Shown here: in pieces, positions 8,483 through 18,252 of the stretch
Position numbering within the stretch: position 1 is the stretch's first letter
How the letters are laid out: the number at the start of each line of letters is the position of its first letter
Assembly (NCBI RefSeq): GCF_037440165.1
Contig: NZ_JBBIUQ010000004.1
Coordinates: 115,207 to 179,206, forward strand
DNA from: Ignavibacterium sp037440165
GTDB lineage: Bacteria > Bacteroidota > Ignavibacteria > Ignavibacteriales > Ignavibacteriaceae
DNA length: 64,000 nucleotides
Direction of reading: 5' to 3'
The notes under the pieces: generated by a model
The model's input: the letters and a program-made list of their open reading frames with translations, nothing else
Database searches by the model: none
What the model was told of the DNA's origin: nothing
Made by a program: the position numbers and the translations under genes

Positions 8483-10120
8483 ATGACCAGCGCCAGGATT
8501 TTTTTATTCATTGTTTTAAGTCTGCTTTTTTATTCCTGTTCACAAATCGATGATAATATTTTCATCAGATTAAATCAGGTTGGCTTCCGTCCTGAAGAAA
8601 TTAAAACAGCAATCATTCTTTCCAAAACACCTTTTGAATCGAAAACTTTTCGTATAAAGAAAATTGAAAATAAGACAGAAGTATTTTCTGATTCAATCAC
8701 ACTTCTTCCGAAGAAATTAAACGAAGAAATCCCTTTTGCTGCTTTAATTAATTTTACTTCATTGAATATTAATGGAGAATATTTTATAGAATATGACCAT
8801 TTAAAGTCATATCCATTCATAATTGATGAAGCTGTCTTTAATTCTGTCCGAGATTCACTCAGTTTATTCTTTAAGGTTCAACGCTGCGGACCAACAAATC
8901 CACTGCTTCATAAAGTTTGTCATCTTCAGGATGCAACAAAAGTAATCGGCTATTCAGATTCTTCATCAATTGATTTAACTGGCGGATGGCACGATGCCGG
9001 AGATTATATAAAATTTTTATACACAACTGCGTTTACAACTTATTTGCTTCTTTTCAGTTATGAGTTTGATTCTCAGAAGTTTTCTTTTGATTTAGACCTT
9101 GATTCTGTTCCGGATATCTTGCAGGAAGCGAGAATTGGTCTGGATTTTTTACTTAGATGCAATTTTGCTGATGATGCATTTATTACTCAAGTCCAGGATG
9201 ACAGAGACCATTCAGTTGGTTGGCGCTTGCCAGAGAATGACACTTTAACTTTTGACCGTCCAGCATTTGTAAAGATGAATAAATCTCAAATAGGAATTTC
9301 CTCTGCAGCACTTGCAATTGCTTCAAGAATCTGGGGAAATAAATTTTCAGATTATGAATTTTCTAAAAAATGTTTGGATGTTTCAAAAAAAATCTTTCAG
9401 CTGAGAGATATGATTACAGACTTCAATGATGATGAAAAATATTATGCTCAAACTGAATTTGATTCCAAGCTTGCATTAGGCGCATTAGAAATTTATAAAA
9501 CTTCAAATGAAAAAAATTATCTTAATCTTGCTTTGGAATTTGGTAATAAGATAAATGAAAATCATTGGTGGAGTTGGGGAAACTTTAATGCTCTTGTTTA
9601 TTATAATCTTTCTGAGTTTGATGATGAATTCATTTACAAGTTAAAAAAGCAATTGGATTATTATAAAACTAAAAGTGAAAATAATTTATTTAGTTTAGCA
9701 AATCATTACAATTGGGGAACGAATCATTCTTTAGCAGGAATAGTATTAAGTACAATTCTTTACAAGCAATTAACAGGTTCAGATGATTTTGATAATCTTG
9801 CAATTTTAAATCGTGATTTTATTTTAGGAAGAAACCCTTGGGGAAAAAGTTTCATTACAAATGTTGGAACAGATTTTCCTAAAAACGTTCATCATCAAAT
9901 TGCTTTTTTTAGTAATGGTTATATTCCGGGAGCTTTAGTTTCTGGTCCAGCTCCCGATACCTTATTTACAAAATTTAATTTTACTATTCCCGATGATGAA
10001 TTAAAAATATTTAACACATCGGCAATTTATTCGGATGATATTCATAACTTTATTACTAATGAGCCAACGATTACCTCTAATGCTACTGCACTTTTTATCT
10101 TCGGATATTACTCTAACTAG
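8483..10120 (+). CDS. glycoside hydrolase family 9 lipoprotein
   Basis: 545 residues. The N-terminus ends its hydrophobic segment with LLFYSC, a lipobox, so a lipoprotein is predicted. Residues about 25-115 match the Ig-like N-terminal domain of GH9 enzymes (IRLNQVGFRPEEIKTAI). The catalytic (alpha/alpha)6 domain begins about 140: GGWHDAGDYIKF carries the nucleophile/base aspartates, GRNPWGKSFITNVG is the conserved late loop, and YSDDIHNFITNEPTITSNA holds the catalytic glutamate. The family cleaves beta-1,4-glucans and related glucosides. It lies 19 bases after the hydroxylase without an obvious ribosome binding site. Cellulose or glucan breakdown fits, but it might also trim the polysaccharide made by the downstream locus. 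Confidence 0.88.
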   Translation: MTSARIFLFIVLSLLFYSCSQIDDNIFIRLNQVGFRPEEIKTAIILSKTPFESKTFRIKKIENKTEVFSDSITLLPKKLNEEIPFAALINFTSLNINGEYFIEYDHLKSYPFIIDEAVFNSVRDSLSLFFKVQRCGPTNPLLHKVCHLQDATKVIGYSDSSSIDLTGGWHDAGDYIKFLYTTAFTTYLLLFSYEFDSQKFSFDLDLDSVPDILQEARIGLDFLLRCNFADDAFITQVQDDRDHSVGWRLPENDTLTFDRPAFVKMNKSQIGISSAALAIASRIWGNKFSDYEFSKKCLDVSKKIFQLRDMITDFNDDEKYYAQTEFDSKLALGALEIYKTSNEKNYLNLALEFGNKINENHWWSWGNFNALVYYNLSEFDDEFIYKLKKQLDYYKTKSENNLFSLANHYNWGTNHSLAGIVLSTILYKQLTGSDDFDNLAILNRDFILGRNPWGKSFITNVGTDFPKNVHHQIAFFSNGYIPGALVSGPAPDTLFTKFNFTIPDDELKIFNTSAIYSDDIHNFITNEPTITSNATALFIFGYYSN

Positions 10121-10269
10121 ATATTTTTTTCTTGTAGCAATATAATACAACAAAATTGAGCTTGTCTCTTATTAGTTCAAGATTAAAAAATTAAAGACTG
10201 AATATTTGGTACATTATAAGCAATTGGCGGTATAATATTTGGAGAAATTGTTAAAATTTTTAAACTACT

Positions 10270-11502
10270 ATGAAAAAAGCTGTGCAACTATTTCCTTCTG
10301 GAATTTCAATTATTGACAGTGCCTGGGGAGGTCTTTACAGAGGTGGCACTTATTTACTCGTTGGCGAAAGAAAAACAGGCAAAACTTTATTAAGTATTCA
10401 ATTTGCAGTTGAAACCGCAAAACAGAAAGAAATCTGTTTGTTCTTTACTAATACGAGGCCAAAAGATTTAATGATTCAGGCAGCATCGATAGATGTTGAT
10501 CTCGAATATTATATGAATCAAAACCTGATTATCGTTGTTCGAGTTGCACCACCTCCTGAACCAACTCAATTCGGAAACCGAGATGATTATCTAAGTGAAT
10601 ATCTTAGCGATATAATCACAGTAGTAAGCCAATACAATCCAACCAGATTAATTTTTGATGAAATTACACCATACATCGAGTTCGAAGACTTAGGAAAGCT
10701 AAGAGATACTTTCTCAAATACTTTTGAACAAATAGAAGATTTGGGTGTAATAAGTTTACTTTCAATAAGAGAACCAGCTTCTGCTTCAACACAGATGATT
10801 TTTAATATTTTAAATTCTTATGCAACAGGTGTAATTCAGCTATCTAAAAAATCTGATGCAAATGGTTCAACCAAAAGTGGAATTATCGATATTCAACCAA
10901 ACATCGGACATACCGAAGGAAGATTTAAAGCTCATTATTCCATTGAACCATACAAGGGAATTACTACTGATTTTAAAACTCACAAGCCAAAAGAAAAAAC
11001 ATTTGAAAAAGTTCAGGAGAAGATTGAGAATTATATCCCTCTTTCCGAAGTCAAAACTACTCATGAAATATCAATCCCAAATTTCTATTCAATTGATGAC
11101 TTCAAACTCATTCTGAACAATCAGATTGCAATGTTTAAGACAACTGGACAGGTTTTTACTCTTGCATCATTCAAACTTACTTCCAAAGAATACAGGAACT
11201 CATCAATAACAATCAATCAGTTAAAAAACATTATTCGAATTTCAGCAGATAAGAAAGACAAAATTTGTCAGATTGAAGCACAGATATGCGTTCTTTTAGT
11301 TAAAGAGGATCCGAAATTCATTTCTGACTTTATCAGTAAAATAAAATTAAATCTTCCAACTGATGATCAATCAGAAAAAGAATTGATGGCTTCTGATATC
11401 TATTTTAATTTTTTGAAAGTTACAGACGCTTTTGAAAATGCAGATGAAATGCTCGCTAAATTGCATTTTGATGTGAAGGATTCTATTAATTCGACTTTCT
11501 GA
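10270..11502 (+). CDS. KaiC/RadA-like ATPase with C-terminal GGDEF-like fold
   Basis: 410 residues. About 1-225 is a RecA/KaiC-type ATPase: FPSGISIIDSAWGGLYRGGTYLLVGE leads into Walker A GERKTGKT (about 36-43), and RLIFDEITPYIEF is the Walker B region. About 275-400 looks like a degenerate nucleotide-cyclase (GGDEF-type) fold: FKLILNNQIAMFKTTGQVFTL resembles the first helix-strand, and ICQIEAQICVLLVKED lies where RxGGDEFxxLL is expected but lacks GGDEF, so no catalysis is predicted. The TPR-barrel gene starts one base after its stop, so both are surely co-transcribed. A TATAAT at 10231 is a possible -10 element. A regulatory ATPase of polysaccharide synthesis is inferred from context only. 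Confidence 0.68.
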   Translation: MKKAVQLFPSGISIIDSAWGGLYRGGTYLLVGERKTGKTLLSIQFAVETAKQKEICLFFTNTRPKDLMIQAASIDVDLEYYMNQNLIIVVRVAPPPEPTQFGNRDDYLSEYLSDIITVVSQYNPTRLIFDEITPYIEFEDLGKLRDTFSNTFEQIEDLGVISLLSIREPASASTQMIFNILNSYATGVIQLSKKSDANGSTKSGIIDIQPNIGHTEGRFKAHYSIEPYKGITTDFKTHKPKEKTFEKVQEKIENYIPLSEVKTTHEISIPNFYSIDDFKLILNNQIAMFKTTGQVFTLASFKLTSKEYRNSSITINQLKNIIRISADKKDKICQIEAQICVLLVKEDPKFISDFISKIKLNLPTDDQSEKELMASDIYFNFLKVTDAFENADEMLAKLHFDVKDSINSTF

Positions 11503-11503
11503 A

Positions 11504-14341
11504 ATGAAAATCTTTCTATCGATAACTTTATCTCTGTTTTTTGCAGTTACAGGTATTAGTCAGACCAACCAATCAAAACTTCTTGAAGAATCACAATCTC
11601 TCATATCAGCAGGAAGATTTGGTGAAGCGATTGAATTATTAAACAGGTTTGTAACAGCAAATCCGCATTCAGCCGAGGGATTTAATCTCAGGGGATTTTG
11701 TTATGAGAAACGCGGTAATTACGAACAAGCAGTCTATGATTATAGAACTGCAATCAGAATTAAACCAGAAAATAAACTGATTTCTGAAAACCTGAAGCGT
11801 GCGGAGAATGATTGGTATCGGCTGCTTTATAATCAGATTGAAGGATATAAAAGAGAAATTGCAATTGATCCTTCAGTAGCAAAAAACTACTTGGAAATAG
11901 GGAAGTGTTATAAAAATTTAGGCGAGTGGACAGAAGCAGAAATCTGGTATGACCTGTATCTTGAAAAAAAGGAAGCATCAGCTGATGAAATGCTTCGCTA
12001 CACTGAAATTCTTGCGAAGAATAATCATATACAAAAAGGTGAATCCTATCTTAAAAAATATGTTGAGAAATATCCAGATGATCATAGGTTGTGGTCGAGA
12101 TACGGTTATTTTATTTATTGGCTTGGAAAAACAAAATTATCTGAAAATGCATTTCTGAAAGCATTGGAAATCCGTCCCTTCTTTAAAGAAGCGATTGATG
12201 GATTGGATTTAGTTAAAGGCAAAAAATTTTTTTACACATTTAATGATACGACTTATCGTTTTAGAAAATCCTCATCAGAAAAAGTTTACCTGATTGATAA
12301 ATATTTAAAATCGCTGCATAAAAATCCTGATAATGATGAACTGAGATTCAAATTGGTTGAAGAGTTAATTAAGCACAATCGAATTGAAGAGGCTTTCCAG
12401 CAATTGGAATTATTAAAAGCGAATTATAAAAATGATTCAAATTATGTAAGTCTTTCAACTGAAGTTATAAAAGAAAGAAATAAAATTTTTGACGATGAGA
12501 TCACAGAATTAAAAAAGAATTTAACTGATGCTCCGTATAATAAAAAATCATTACTAAGATTAGCTGAATTACTCTCTTATCGCAATCAAACAGATGAAGC
12601 AATAAATTACCTTAAAAATTATTTGTTATTAAATGATGACAATGATATCAGATTTCAGCTTGCGAAATTATTGATGTGGAATTCAGATTTGTGTGAATCA
12701 AAAAATCAATTGGAAATTTTAAAGAAAAAGAATTACAGCAACTCCGAAGCAGATTTACTTTTAGCAAAAATTTATCTTTGGCTTGATCAGGATTACGAAA
12801 AATCTGAATATCTTTTTGAAAAATATCTGTCGAAACACTCTGAAAACAAGGATGCCATTGCTGGTTTACTTGATGTTAAATTAAAACTTCAGAACTTCCA
12901 TGAAGCTGAAAATCTTCTTATTGAAAAAAGTTATCTCTTTACATCTGATGAAATAATAAATCTTAAAACAAAGATTAATGAGACAAAAGATTTTAGTGAG
13001 TATTCATTAAAATATAAGTTACTTGAGGAAGCACGACAGTATGCACTTAATGGTAATCATCAGTATTCAATTAAAATGTACGAAGAGTTTTTAAAATTCG
13101 ATTCAGAATTTATATCAAAGGAAATTTATCATCAGGCAAAACTTGAATTAGCTGACTTGTATTCTGCTGATTTACAGTTTGAAAAATCTGATCAAATTTA
13201 CTCTGAATTATTAGCTAACAATTACGATTTTGAAATTCACAAACGAAAAGCTAAAAATATTTTCTGGAGTAAAAATTATTCTGCAGCTTCTGTTGAATTT
13301 AGAAAACTATCGTTAAAATCACCTGATGATATTGAAACTAAATTATTTTTAGCTGATGCTCTTTTGTTTGCTGGTGAGAATGATAAAGCTCGAAATATTT
13401 ATAAAGATTTGCTTAGACAATCGCCTGACTCCTATATCTTAAATCAAAGATTAGTATGGCTTGGTGATAAAAAAATATTTCCCGGTTTTGACTATTCATT
13501 TCAACTTATTCCTTCTGCCAATTATTTTATTGATAATCAGGATTTTAGGTATGCAGGACAATCTTTTCTCACTCAGATTGCCCTAACAAAAAATTTTGCT
13601 ATCGGAGGGGCAATCCACAGAGGAAATCTTTCTTCTTTGGTAGAAGAAAGAACCTTATATATGGTCAAAGGAACGCTAAATCTCAGATTAAACGAGATGA
13701 CAACAACCAAAGCTTCCTTTGGCCAAATATTTTTTAATAGTAAAGAGAAATCTATCACTGGCGATTTTTCATTAACTATTGAAAATCCTGAAAGTTTTTT
13801 AATAAATACATCTTATCAACATACTGATGCTTCACTTTTACTTTATTCACCATCTCTGGTTGATAAAAGACTCTTTATAAATAGTGCTAGTCTGTTCTTT
13901 CTGGTTTATCCGGGGTTGAATTTCCTGGTTTCAACAAGATATCAAATATTTCTGCCTGAAGATGATAATCAAGGTCATCAACTAAGTTTCAGAATTGGAA
14001 ATATAATTCTGAAAAACTTTTCGTTAGGATATGAATTTTATTATTATACATTCAGAGATTTCAGCTCTCTTTACTGGAGTCCGAAAAATTTCTCATCGCA
14101 CTCACTGTGGTTAGAATGGAAAATTTTTAATACATCGAAATCGTTTCTTAACACCGGTGCTAAAGCTGGTTTTATTCCTGATGATAAATTTATTTTATCC
14201 GAGGCGTTTATTGATTTCAATTATTATTTTATGAAAAACCTGTCATTTAATCTTTATATATCCAGTGGTTCAACATATCGAAAAGAAAGCGGCGGATATC
14301 GCTCTTTTTCAATTCTATCTTCATTATCATTTTCCTTCTGA
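11504..14341 (+). CDS. TPR protein with C-terminal outer-membrane beta-barrel (PgaA/PelB-like layout)
   Basis: 945 residues with a signal peptide (MKIFLSITLSLFFAVTGIS). About 25-650 is a long superhelix of tetratricopeptide repeats (for example AEGFNLRGFCYEKRGNYEQA, AKLELADLYSADLQFEKSD). About 655-945 changes to alternating hydrophobic/aromatic strands and ends in Phe (SILSSLSFSF), the mark of an outer-membrane barrel. The same TPR-plus-barrel architecture is used by PgaA, BcsC and PelB, which carry nascent exopolysaccharide through periplasm and outer membrane. It is directly followed by a processive-type glycosyltransferase and deacetylase-like proteins, which supports that role. Sequence relation to any named family is not claimed. 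Confidence 0.75.
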   Translation: MKIFLSITLSLFFAVTGISQTNQSKLLEESQSLISAGRFGEAIELLNRFVTANPHSAEGFNLRGFCYEKRGNYEQAVYDYRTAIRIKPENKLISENLKRAENDWYRLLYNQIEGYKREIAIDPSVAKNYLEIGKCYKNLGEWTEAEIWYDLYLEKKEASADEMLRYTEILAKNNHIQKGESYLKKYVEKYPDDHRLWSRYGYFIYWLGKTKLSENAFLKALEIRPFFKEAIDGLDLVKGKKFFYTFNDTTYRFRKSSSEKVYLIDKYLKSLHKNPDNDELRFKLVEELIKHNRIEEAFQQLELLKANYKNDSNYVSLSTEVIKERNKIFDDEITELKKNLTDAPYNKKSLLRLAELLSYRNQTDEAINYLKNYLLLNDDNDIRFQLAKLLMWNSDLCESKNQLEILKKKNYSNSEADLLLAKIYLWLDQDYEKSEYLFEKYLSKHSENKDAIAGLLDVKLKLQNFHEAENLLIEKSYLFTSDEIINLKTKINETKDFSEYSLKYKLLEEARQYALNGNHQYSIKMYEEFLKFDSEFISKEIYHQAKLELADLYSADLQFEKSDQIYSELLANNYDFEIHKRKAKNIFWSKNYSAASVEFRKLSLKSPDDIETKLFLADALLFAGENDKARNIYKDLLRQSPDSYILNQRLVWLGDKKIFPGFDYSFQLIPSANYFIDNQDFRYAGQSFLTQIALTKNFAIGGAIHRGNLSSLVEERTLYMVKGTLNLRLNEMTTTKASFGQIFFNSKEKSITGDFSLTIENPESFLINTSYQHTDASLLLYSPSLVDKRLFINSASLFFLVYPGLNFLVSTRYQIFLPEDDNQGHQLSFRIGNIILKNFSLGYEFYYYTFRDFSSLYWSPKNFSSHSLWLEWKIFNTSKSFLNTGAKAGFIPDDKFILSEAFIDFNYYFMKNLSFNLYISSGSTYRKESGGYRSFSILSSLSFSF

Positions 14342-14439
14342 TTAATGCTTGTTCAGTAATGATACAAGCAGGTAAAAATTTCCAATTATGGTTCAGATGT
14401 AAAAATTAAGAACCTCAAAAAACAGCATAAAATTGAGGA

Positions 14440-15906
14440 TTGTGGCATTATTGTTGCCCAAACTGCAATAATTTTTTCCAATCAATTGCGAGTAATATTA
14501 CGGTTAAGAGGGCTTACTACATATTTACTCAACCTGAGAATGAACAAAAGGGAGAAAATTTAGAGCGAAAGTATTTACGAAGAATTTTAATTAGTGGATT
14601 GGTATCTGTAATACTTCTTCTGATTATAATCTTTACTCTGCCATCTACTGTTCTTTCTGTTAGTGCACTAATAGAATACTCAGTAATTGTTGCTCTTGTA
14701 ATTTTCTTGTTCATTCTTCTGGTAAGATATTTTGCCATTCTGATAATGGCATATCTCTATGTAAATGAATATACTTTTTCTGAAGAAGAAGGTATTACGC
14801 CCTTCGTATCTGTCATTGTTCCAGTTTACAATGAAGAAAAAGTTATTCACGATTCAGTAAAATCCCTTCTTAACCTGAATTACTCCAATTATGAAATAAT
14901 TATTGTTAACGATGGTTCAACAGACAATACCAAAACGATATGTGAATCATTAGTTGGAATCAGAAGAGGAAAATTTTCTGATGTTAAGGTTACTTTGATA
15001 AACAAAGAAAATGCTGGTAAAGCAACAGCGCTGAATACTGGTATTGCATTCTCGAAAGCAGAGTTTGTTTTGTGTATGGATGGTGATTCTCAGCTTTTAC
15101 CAGATACATTAAATACCGCTGTAAGACATTTCTCTGATGAACGAATTGGTGCGGTTGCAGGAAATGTAAAGGTTCTTAATAGAAAAAAATTTCTGACTGA
15201 TCTTCAGGCGCTTGAATATATTGAAGGTCTTAATATGGCCAGAAGTGCTCAAAGTTTTTTAAGATTAGTCAATATCATTCCTGGACCAATTGGTGTGTTC
15301 CGAAGAAAAGCACTTGAAGATGCTGGTTTTTATTCTAGTGATACTTTTGCTGAAGATGCTGACATTACTCTTAAACTTTTATCCAAAGGATGGAAAATTT
15401 ATTATGAACCTTCAGCAGTATCATTTACTCAGGCACCAGCTACGCTTCAGCAGTTACTTAAACAAAGATATCGCTGGACAAGAGGAATTATTCAATCAAT
15501 AAGAAAACATAAAAGATTTTTATTTAATCCGACTCTTAATTTCGGATATACATTTGTTTTATGGACTATGTTTTATGAAGCGCTCGTTTGGCCAGTAATG
15601 AATATTGCAGTAAATACTTTTTTTATTTCCGCTGCTCTGGCTTTCGGATTTTCAAATTTGTTGTTTTTCTGGTGGGCTGGATTGGCTTTGCTCGATATGA
15701 TTACTGCTCTTTATTGTATTGCAGTTGAAAAAGAAGAATTCAGATTAATCTGGTATGCAGTTATTTACAGAATGTTTTTCATTCTGATTATCGACATCTG
15801 TAAAACAATGTCAACAATTGAAGAGTTTTTAGGAATTCGCATGACCTGGGGAAAATTAGAACGGCAAACAAATTCAGTTTATACTTCTATTTCTGGGAAA
15901 TTATAA
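14440..15906 (+). CDS. processive GT2 glycosyltransferase (PgaC/BcsA-like)
   Basis: Family 2 membrane glycosyltransferase. Two helices (about 50-70 and 78-102) precede the GT-A domain: VSVIVPVYNEE, IIIVNDGSTDNT (nucleotide-sugar Asp), CMDGDSQL (DxD), FAEDADITLKL (catalytic ED) and KQRYRWTRG (QxxRW of processive synthases). Three or more helices follow. No PilZ domain is present. It should polymerise a sugar chain across the inner membrane, as PgaC does for poly-GlcNAc. The start is uncertain: the frame is open from a TTG at 14440 encoding a Cys-rich stretch, while a good AAGGGAG at 14548-14554 is not followed by a normal start codon in this frame. Confidence 0.85.
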   Translation: MWHYCCPNCNNFFQSIASNITVKRAYYIFTQPENEQKGENLERKYLRRILISGLVSVILLLIIIFTLPSTVLSVSALIEYSVIVALVIFLFILLVRYFAILIMAYLYVNEYTFSEEEGITPFVSVIVPVYNEEKVIHDSVKSLLNLNYSNYEIIIVNDGSTDNTKTICESLVGIRRGKFSDVKVTLINKENAGKATALNTGIAFSKAEFVLCMDGDSQLLPDTLNTAVRHFSDERIGAVAGNVKVLNRKKFLTDLQALEYIEGLNMARSAQSFLRLVNIIPGPIGVFRRKALEDAGFYSSDTFAEDADITLKLLSKGWKIYYEPSAVSFTQAPATLQQLLKQRYRWTRGIIQSIRKHKRFLFNPTLNFGYTFVLWTMFYEALVWPVMNIAVNTFFISAALAFGFSNLLFFWWAGLALLDMITALYCIAVEKEEFRLIWYAVIYRMFFILIIDICKTMSTIEEFLGIRMTWGKLERQTNSVYTSISGKL

Positions 15907-15915
15907 GGAAACATA

Positions 15916-16350
15916 ATGGAACTGATCCCGATTCTATCTACAATTATCCTTGTTGCAACGATAAGCACTTTTCTGCTTGCAATCGGGGCTTATATTCTTT
16001 ATAAAGTTAGGGAAAGAAAATATCAGAGAGCAACTGAACAGCGTCCGACTAAATATCAGGCCGAAGTTGTTATGCCAGCAGAATCTCAGGTTCCTTATGT
16101 AACACCGGTACCTCAGCAAGTTTTTGCAGAACAACGTGTTGGCTATTCACCCGAAGAAGCAAAGAAAACACCGCAGCCATCTCCTGCAGCTTTTACACCC
16201 CCACCAAAAGAATTTACTCCTTCATCGGTTAAAATTCAGGAACCACCTAAAAGAAAATTAACTGATGAAAATAAATTTCTGAAATACACTTCTGAGGGAT
16301 ATATTACTCCGCAAGAGGATAGAAGCTCAGGAGTTGTAAAGTGGAAATAA
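15916..16350 (+). CDS. single-pass membrane protein of the polysaccharide locus
   Basis: 144 residues: one N-terminal hydrophobic helix (about 4-29) followed by a basic, then proline-rich, low-complexity tail (PQPSPAAFTPPPKEFTPSS) and a conserved-looking polar C-terminus. It starts 9 bases after the glycosyltransferase stop with AAGGA ahead of the ATG, and its end overlaps the next gene by 10 bases, so translation is likely coupled. I do not recognise a family. By position it could be a small accessory partner of the synthase, as PgaD is for PgaC, but it has one helix rather than two. Confidence 0.65.
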   Translation: MELIPILSTIILVATISTFLLAIGAYILYKVRERKYQRATEQRPTKYQAEVVMPAESQVPYVTPVPQQVFAEQRVGYSPEEAKKTPQPSPAAFTPPPKEFTPSSVKIQEPPKRKLTDENKFLKYTSEGYITPQEDRSSGVVKWK

Positions 16351-18242
16351 TAAAAACAAAATACGGCTTAAGAATTAATTTTGTTTTTTTATTCCTGGGC
16401 GGAATAATAATTCTCTTATCTTCAGTGCTTATTTATCTTTTTGTTCTGCGTGGTGTTTTCGGAAAATTCAGTGTTTATGATTTACTGCCAACCGAACAAA
16501 CAATTAAAAATTTTTTCTACGGAAAAACTAATGACACTGCAATTCTTTATTCTGATTACACTCAAAATGTTTTGCCTAAAGGAAGCACCTGGCTTATTGA
16601 TAACATTTCAACCTGGAAAAAATTTTTATCAAACTTGAATGTAAACTTTGAAATTGTTGATGATAAGAAAATTGAAAATGAAGATTTGTCCTCCTATAAA
16701 TTAATCATTCTTCCGGGCATTAAATCACTGAGCGATAAAGAAGTAATTCAACTGAAAAAATATTTGGAGAACGGTGGAAGTATTTTCGCTACAGGTGGAA
16801 TTGCTTCTTATTCAACTGATGGTAAATGGAAAGGTTGGCAGTTTCTTAATGAAGTTTTCGGAATAAATTTTACAAAAGAAATAGGAGTGAATGAAATATA
16901 TAAAATTCATACACTCCGAGGTGGTTTACCTTTAACAGCCAATGTTCCAACTGGATTTCCTTTAAGAGTTGCAACCTGGGATAGACCAATGGCGGTTGAA
17001 GTGCTTGACCCAAGAACAACACAGGTGAGCTTCTGGTATAATTATAAAACAGAATATGGATTGGTTAGAGAGGAGATTAAAAAAACTGCTGGCATTGTTT
17101 ACGGTAATTATGGAAAAGGAAGATTTGTTTGGATGGGATTTGAAATCAATTCTGTAATTGGTTCACAGGATGATTATGTCTATTTCGAGAAGTTATTCAA
17201 CAATTCAGTTAATTGGCTTACTTATTCTCCTATAGGCTACATTAAAGATTGGCCTACAGGTTTCAACGCTGCAGCAATATTATCTTTCGTTATTTCTGAT
17301 AATGCAAATAACATAAAAAATGTTTTGCCCCTGATAATAAAAGAAAATATACCTGTAACATTCTTTGTTAAACCTGAGTTGGTAAAATCTAATCCTGATT
17401 TGGTTAAAGAACTATCCGAATACGGAGAAATTGCTGCAGTTGTTGATATAGGATATTTGACTTCAGTCAGTGATAGAATTAATAAACTGGATTCACTTGA
17501 GCTTCAGATTATAAAAATATCAGATGCAAAAAGTAATCTCGAAAAGATAAGTGGCAGAAAAATTAAAGGAATGATTCCGTTGTATGGACTGTTTGATCAA
17601 AACACTATATCTGCAGCCATTAAAAATAATTTGAAATATTTGATTACAGATTCACTTACTGATCGTTCAGTTCCTAAAACAATCATAAGAAGGAAGGATA
17701 GAATTTTAGGTATAACTAAAACTGCAAGAGATGATTATGAAGTGATTAGAGATTTAGGACTTAGTCAACCAGAATTTCAGTTTTATACTTATCAGGAAGA
17801 TATTGATAGAATTTTATTTGAAGGTGGACTCTATGTCTTGAAGTTTCATACTGACTATCAATTGCAGGAAGAATATGTCGGGGTTATAAAGGATTTAATC
17901 TCAGAGTTGAAATTGAAATATTTCTGGATTGGCTCTGCATCTGACATTCAAAGCTGGTATGAAAAGAAAGATTATGTGGAAATCAAAACTGAGAAAAGAG
18001 GAAATAATCGTGTTGCAATTAAAGTCTCTAATCCGGGTAATGAGTTAATAAACAATTTAGTTATTCATGTTGATATGAATGAGAATGTTAAAAACATCAC
18101 TCTCGATTCCGAAATAATTGGAACCAGACCTGCATCAATTCAGCACAGCAACGGCTCTCAGATACTTTATCTTTACATAGATCGATTAGATGCGGGCGAA
18201 TCAAGAATTTATTATTTAGATTATGACAAGGTTACAAGTTAA
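16341..18242 (+). CDS. membrane-anchored GATase-like plus degenerate deacetylase-like protein
   Basis: 633 residues. A helix at about 10-33 anchors the protein with the rest outside the cytoplasm. About 60-295 resembles a class I glutamine amidotransferase/ThuA-like fold (YKLIILPGIKSLSDKEVIQL, GGSIFATGGIASYS, YGKGRFVWMGFEIN). About 305-520 looks like a NodB/polysaccharide deacetylase barrel (ALLSFVISDN-type first strand, NIPVTFFVKPELV), but the HxxxH metal motif is not visible where expected (EIAAVVDIGYL), so catalysis is doubtful. About 540-630 is a beta-sandwich. Its partner gene overlaps by the start region and has the same layout. It probably binds or modifies the exported chain; this is inference. 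Confidence 0.6.
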   Translation: MEIIKTKYGLRINFVFLFLGGIIILLSSVLIYLFVLRGVFGKFSVYDLLPTEQTIKNFFYGKTNDTAILYSDYTQNVLPKGSTWLIDNISTWKKFLSNLNVNFEIVDDKKIENEDLSSYKLIILPGIKSLSDKEVIQLKKYLENGGSIFATGGIASYSTDGKWKGWQFLNEVFGINFTKEIGVNEIYKIHTLRGGLPLTANVPTGFPLRVATWDRPMAVEVLDPRTTQVSFWYNYKTEYGLVREEIKKTAGIVYGNYGKGRFVWMGFEINSVIGSQDDYVYFEKLFNNSVNWLTYSPIGYIKDWPTGFNAAAILSFVISDNANNIKNVLPLIIKENIPVTFFVKPELVKSNPDLVKELSEYGEIAAVVDIGYLTSVSDRINKLDSLELQIIKISDAKSNLEKISGRKIKGMIPLYGLFDQNTISAAIKNNLKYLITDSLTDRSVPKTIIRRKDRILGITKTARDDYEVIRDLGLSQPEFQFYTYQEDIDRILFEGGLYVLKFHTDYQLQEEYVGVIKDLISELKLKYFWIGSASDIQSWYEKKDYVEIKTEKRGNNRVAIKVSNPGNELINNLVIHVDMNENVKNITLDSEIIGTRPASIQHSNGSQILYLYIDRLDAGESRIYYLDYDKVTS

Positions 18243-18252
18243 AAAGTCTAAT

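Noticed and set aside
10270..11502. Circadian clock KaiC
   Set aside because: Only one ATPase domain, no KaiA/KaiB, and the context is polysaccharide synthesis.
14440..14480. Zinc-ribbon at the N-terminus of the GT2 protein (CCPNCNN)
   Set aside because: The true start of the gene is unclear and this may be untranslated; only one CxxC is present.
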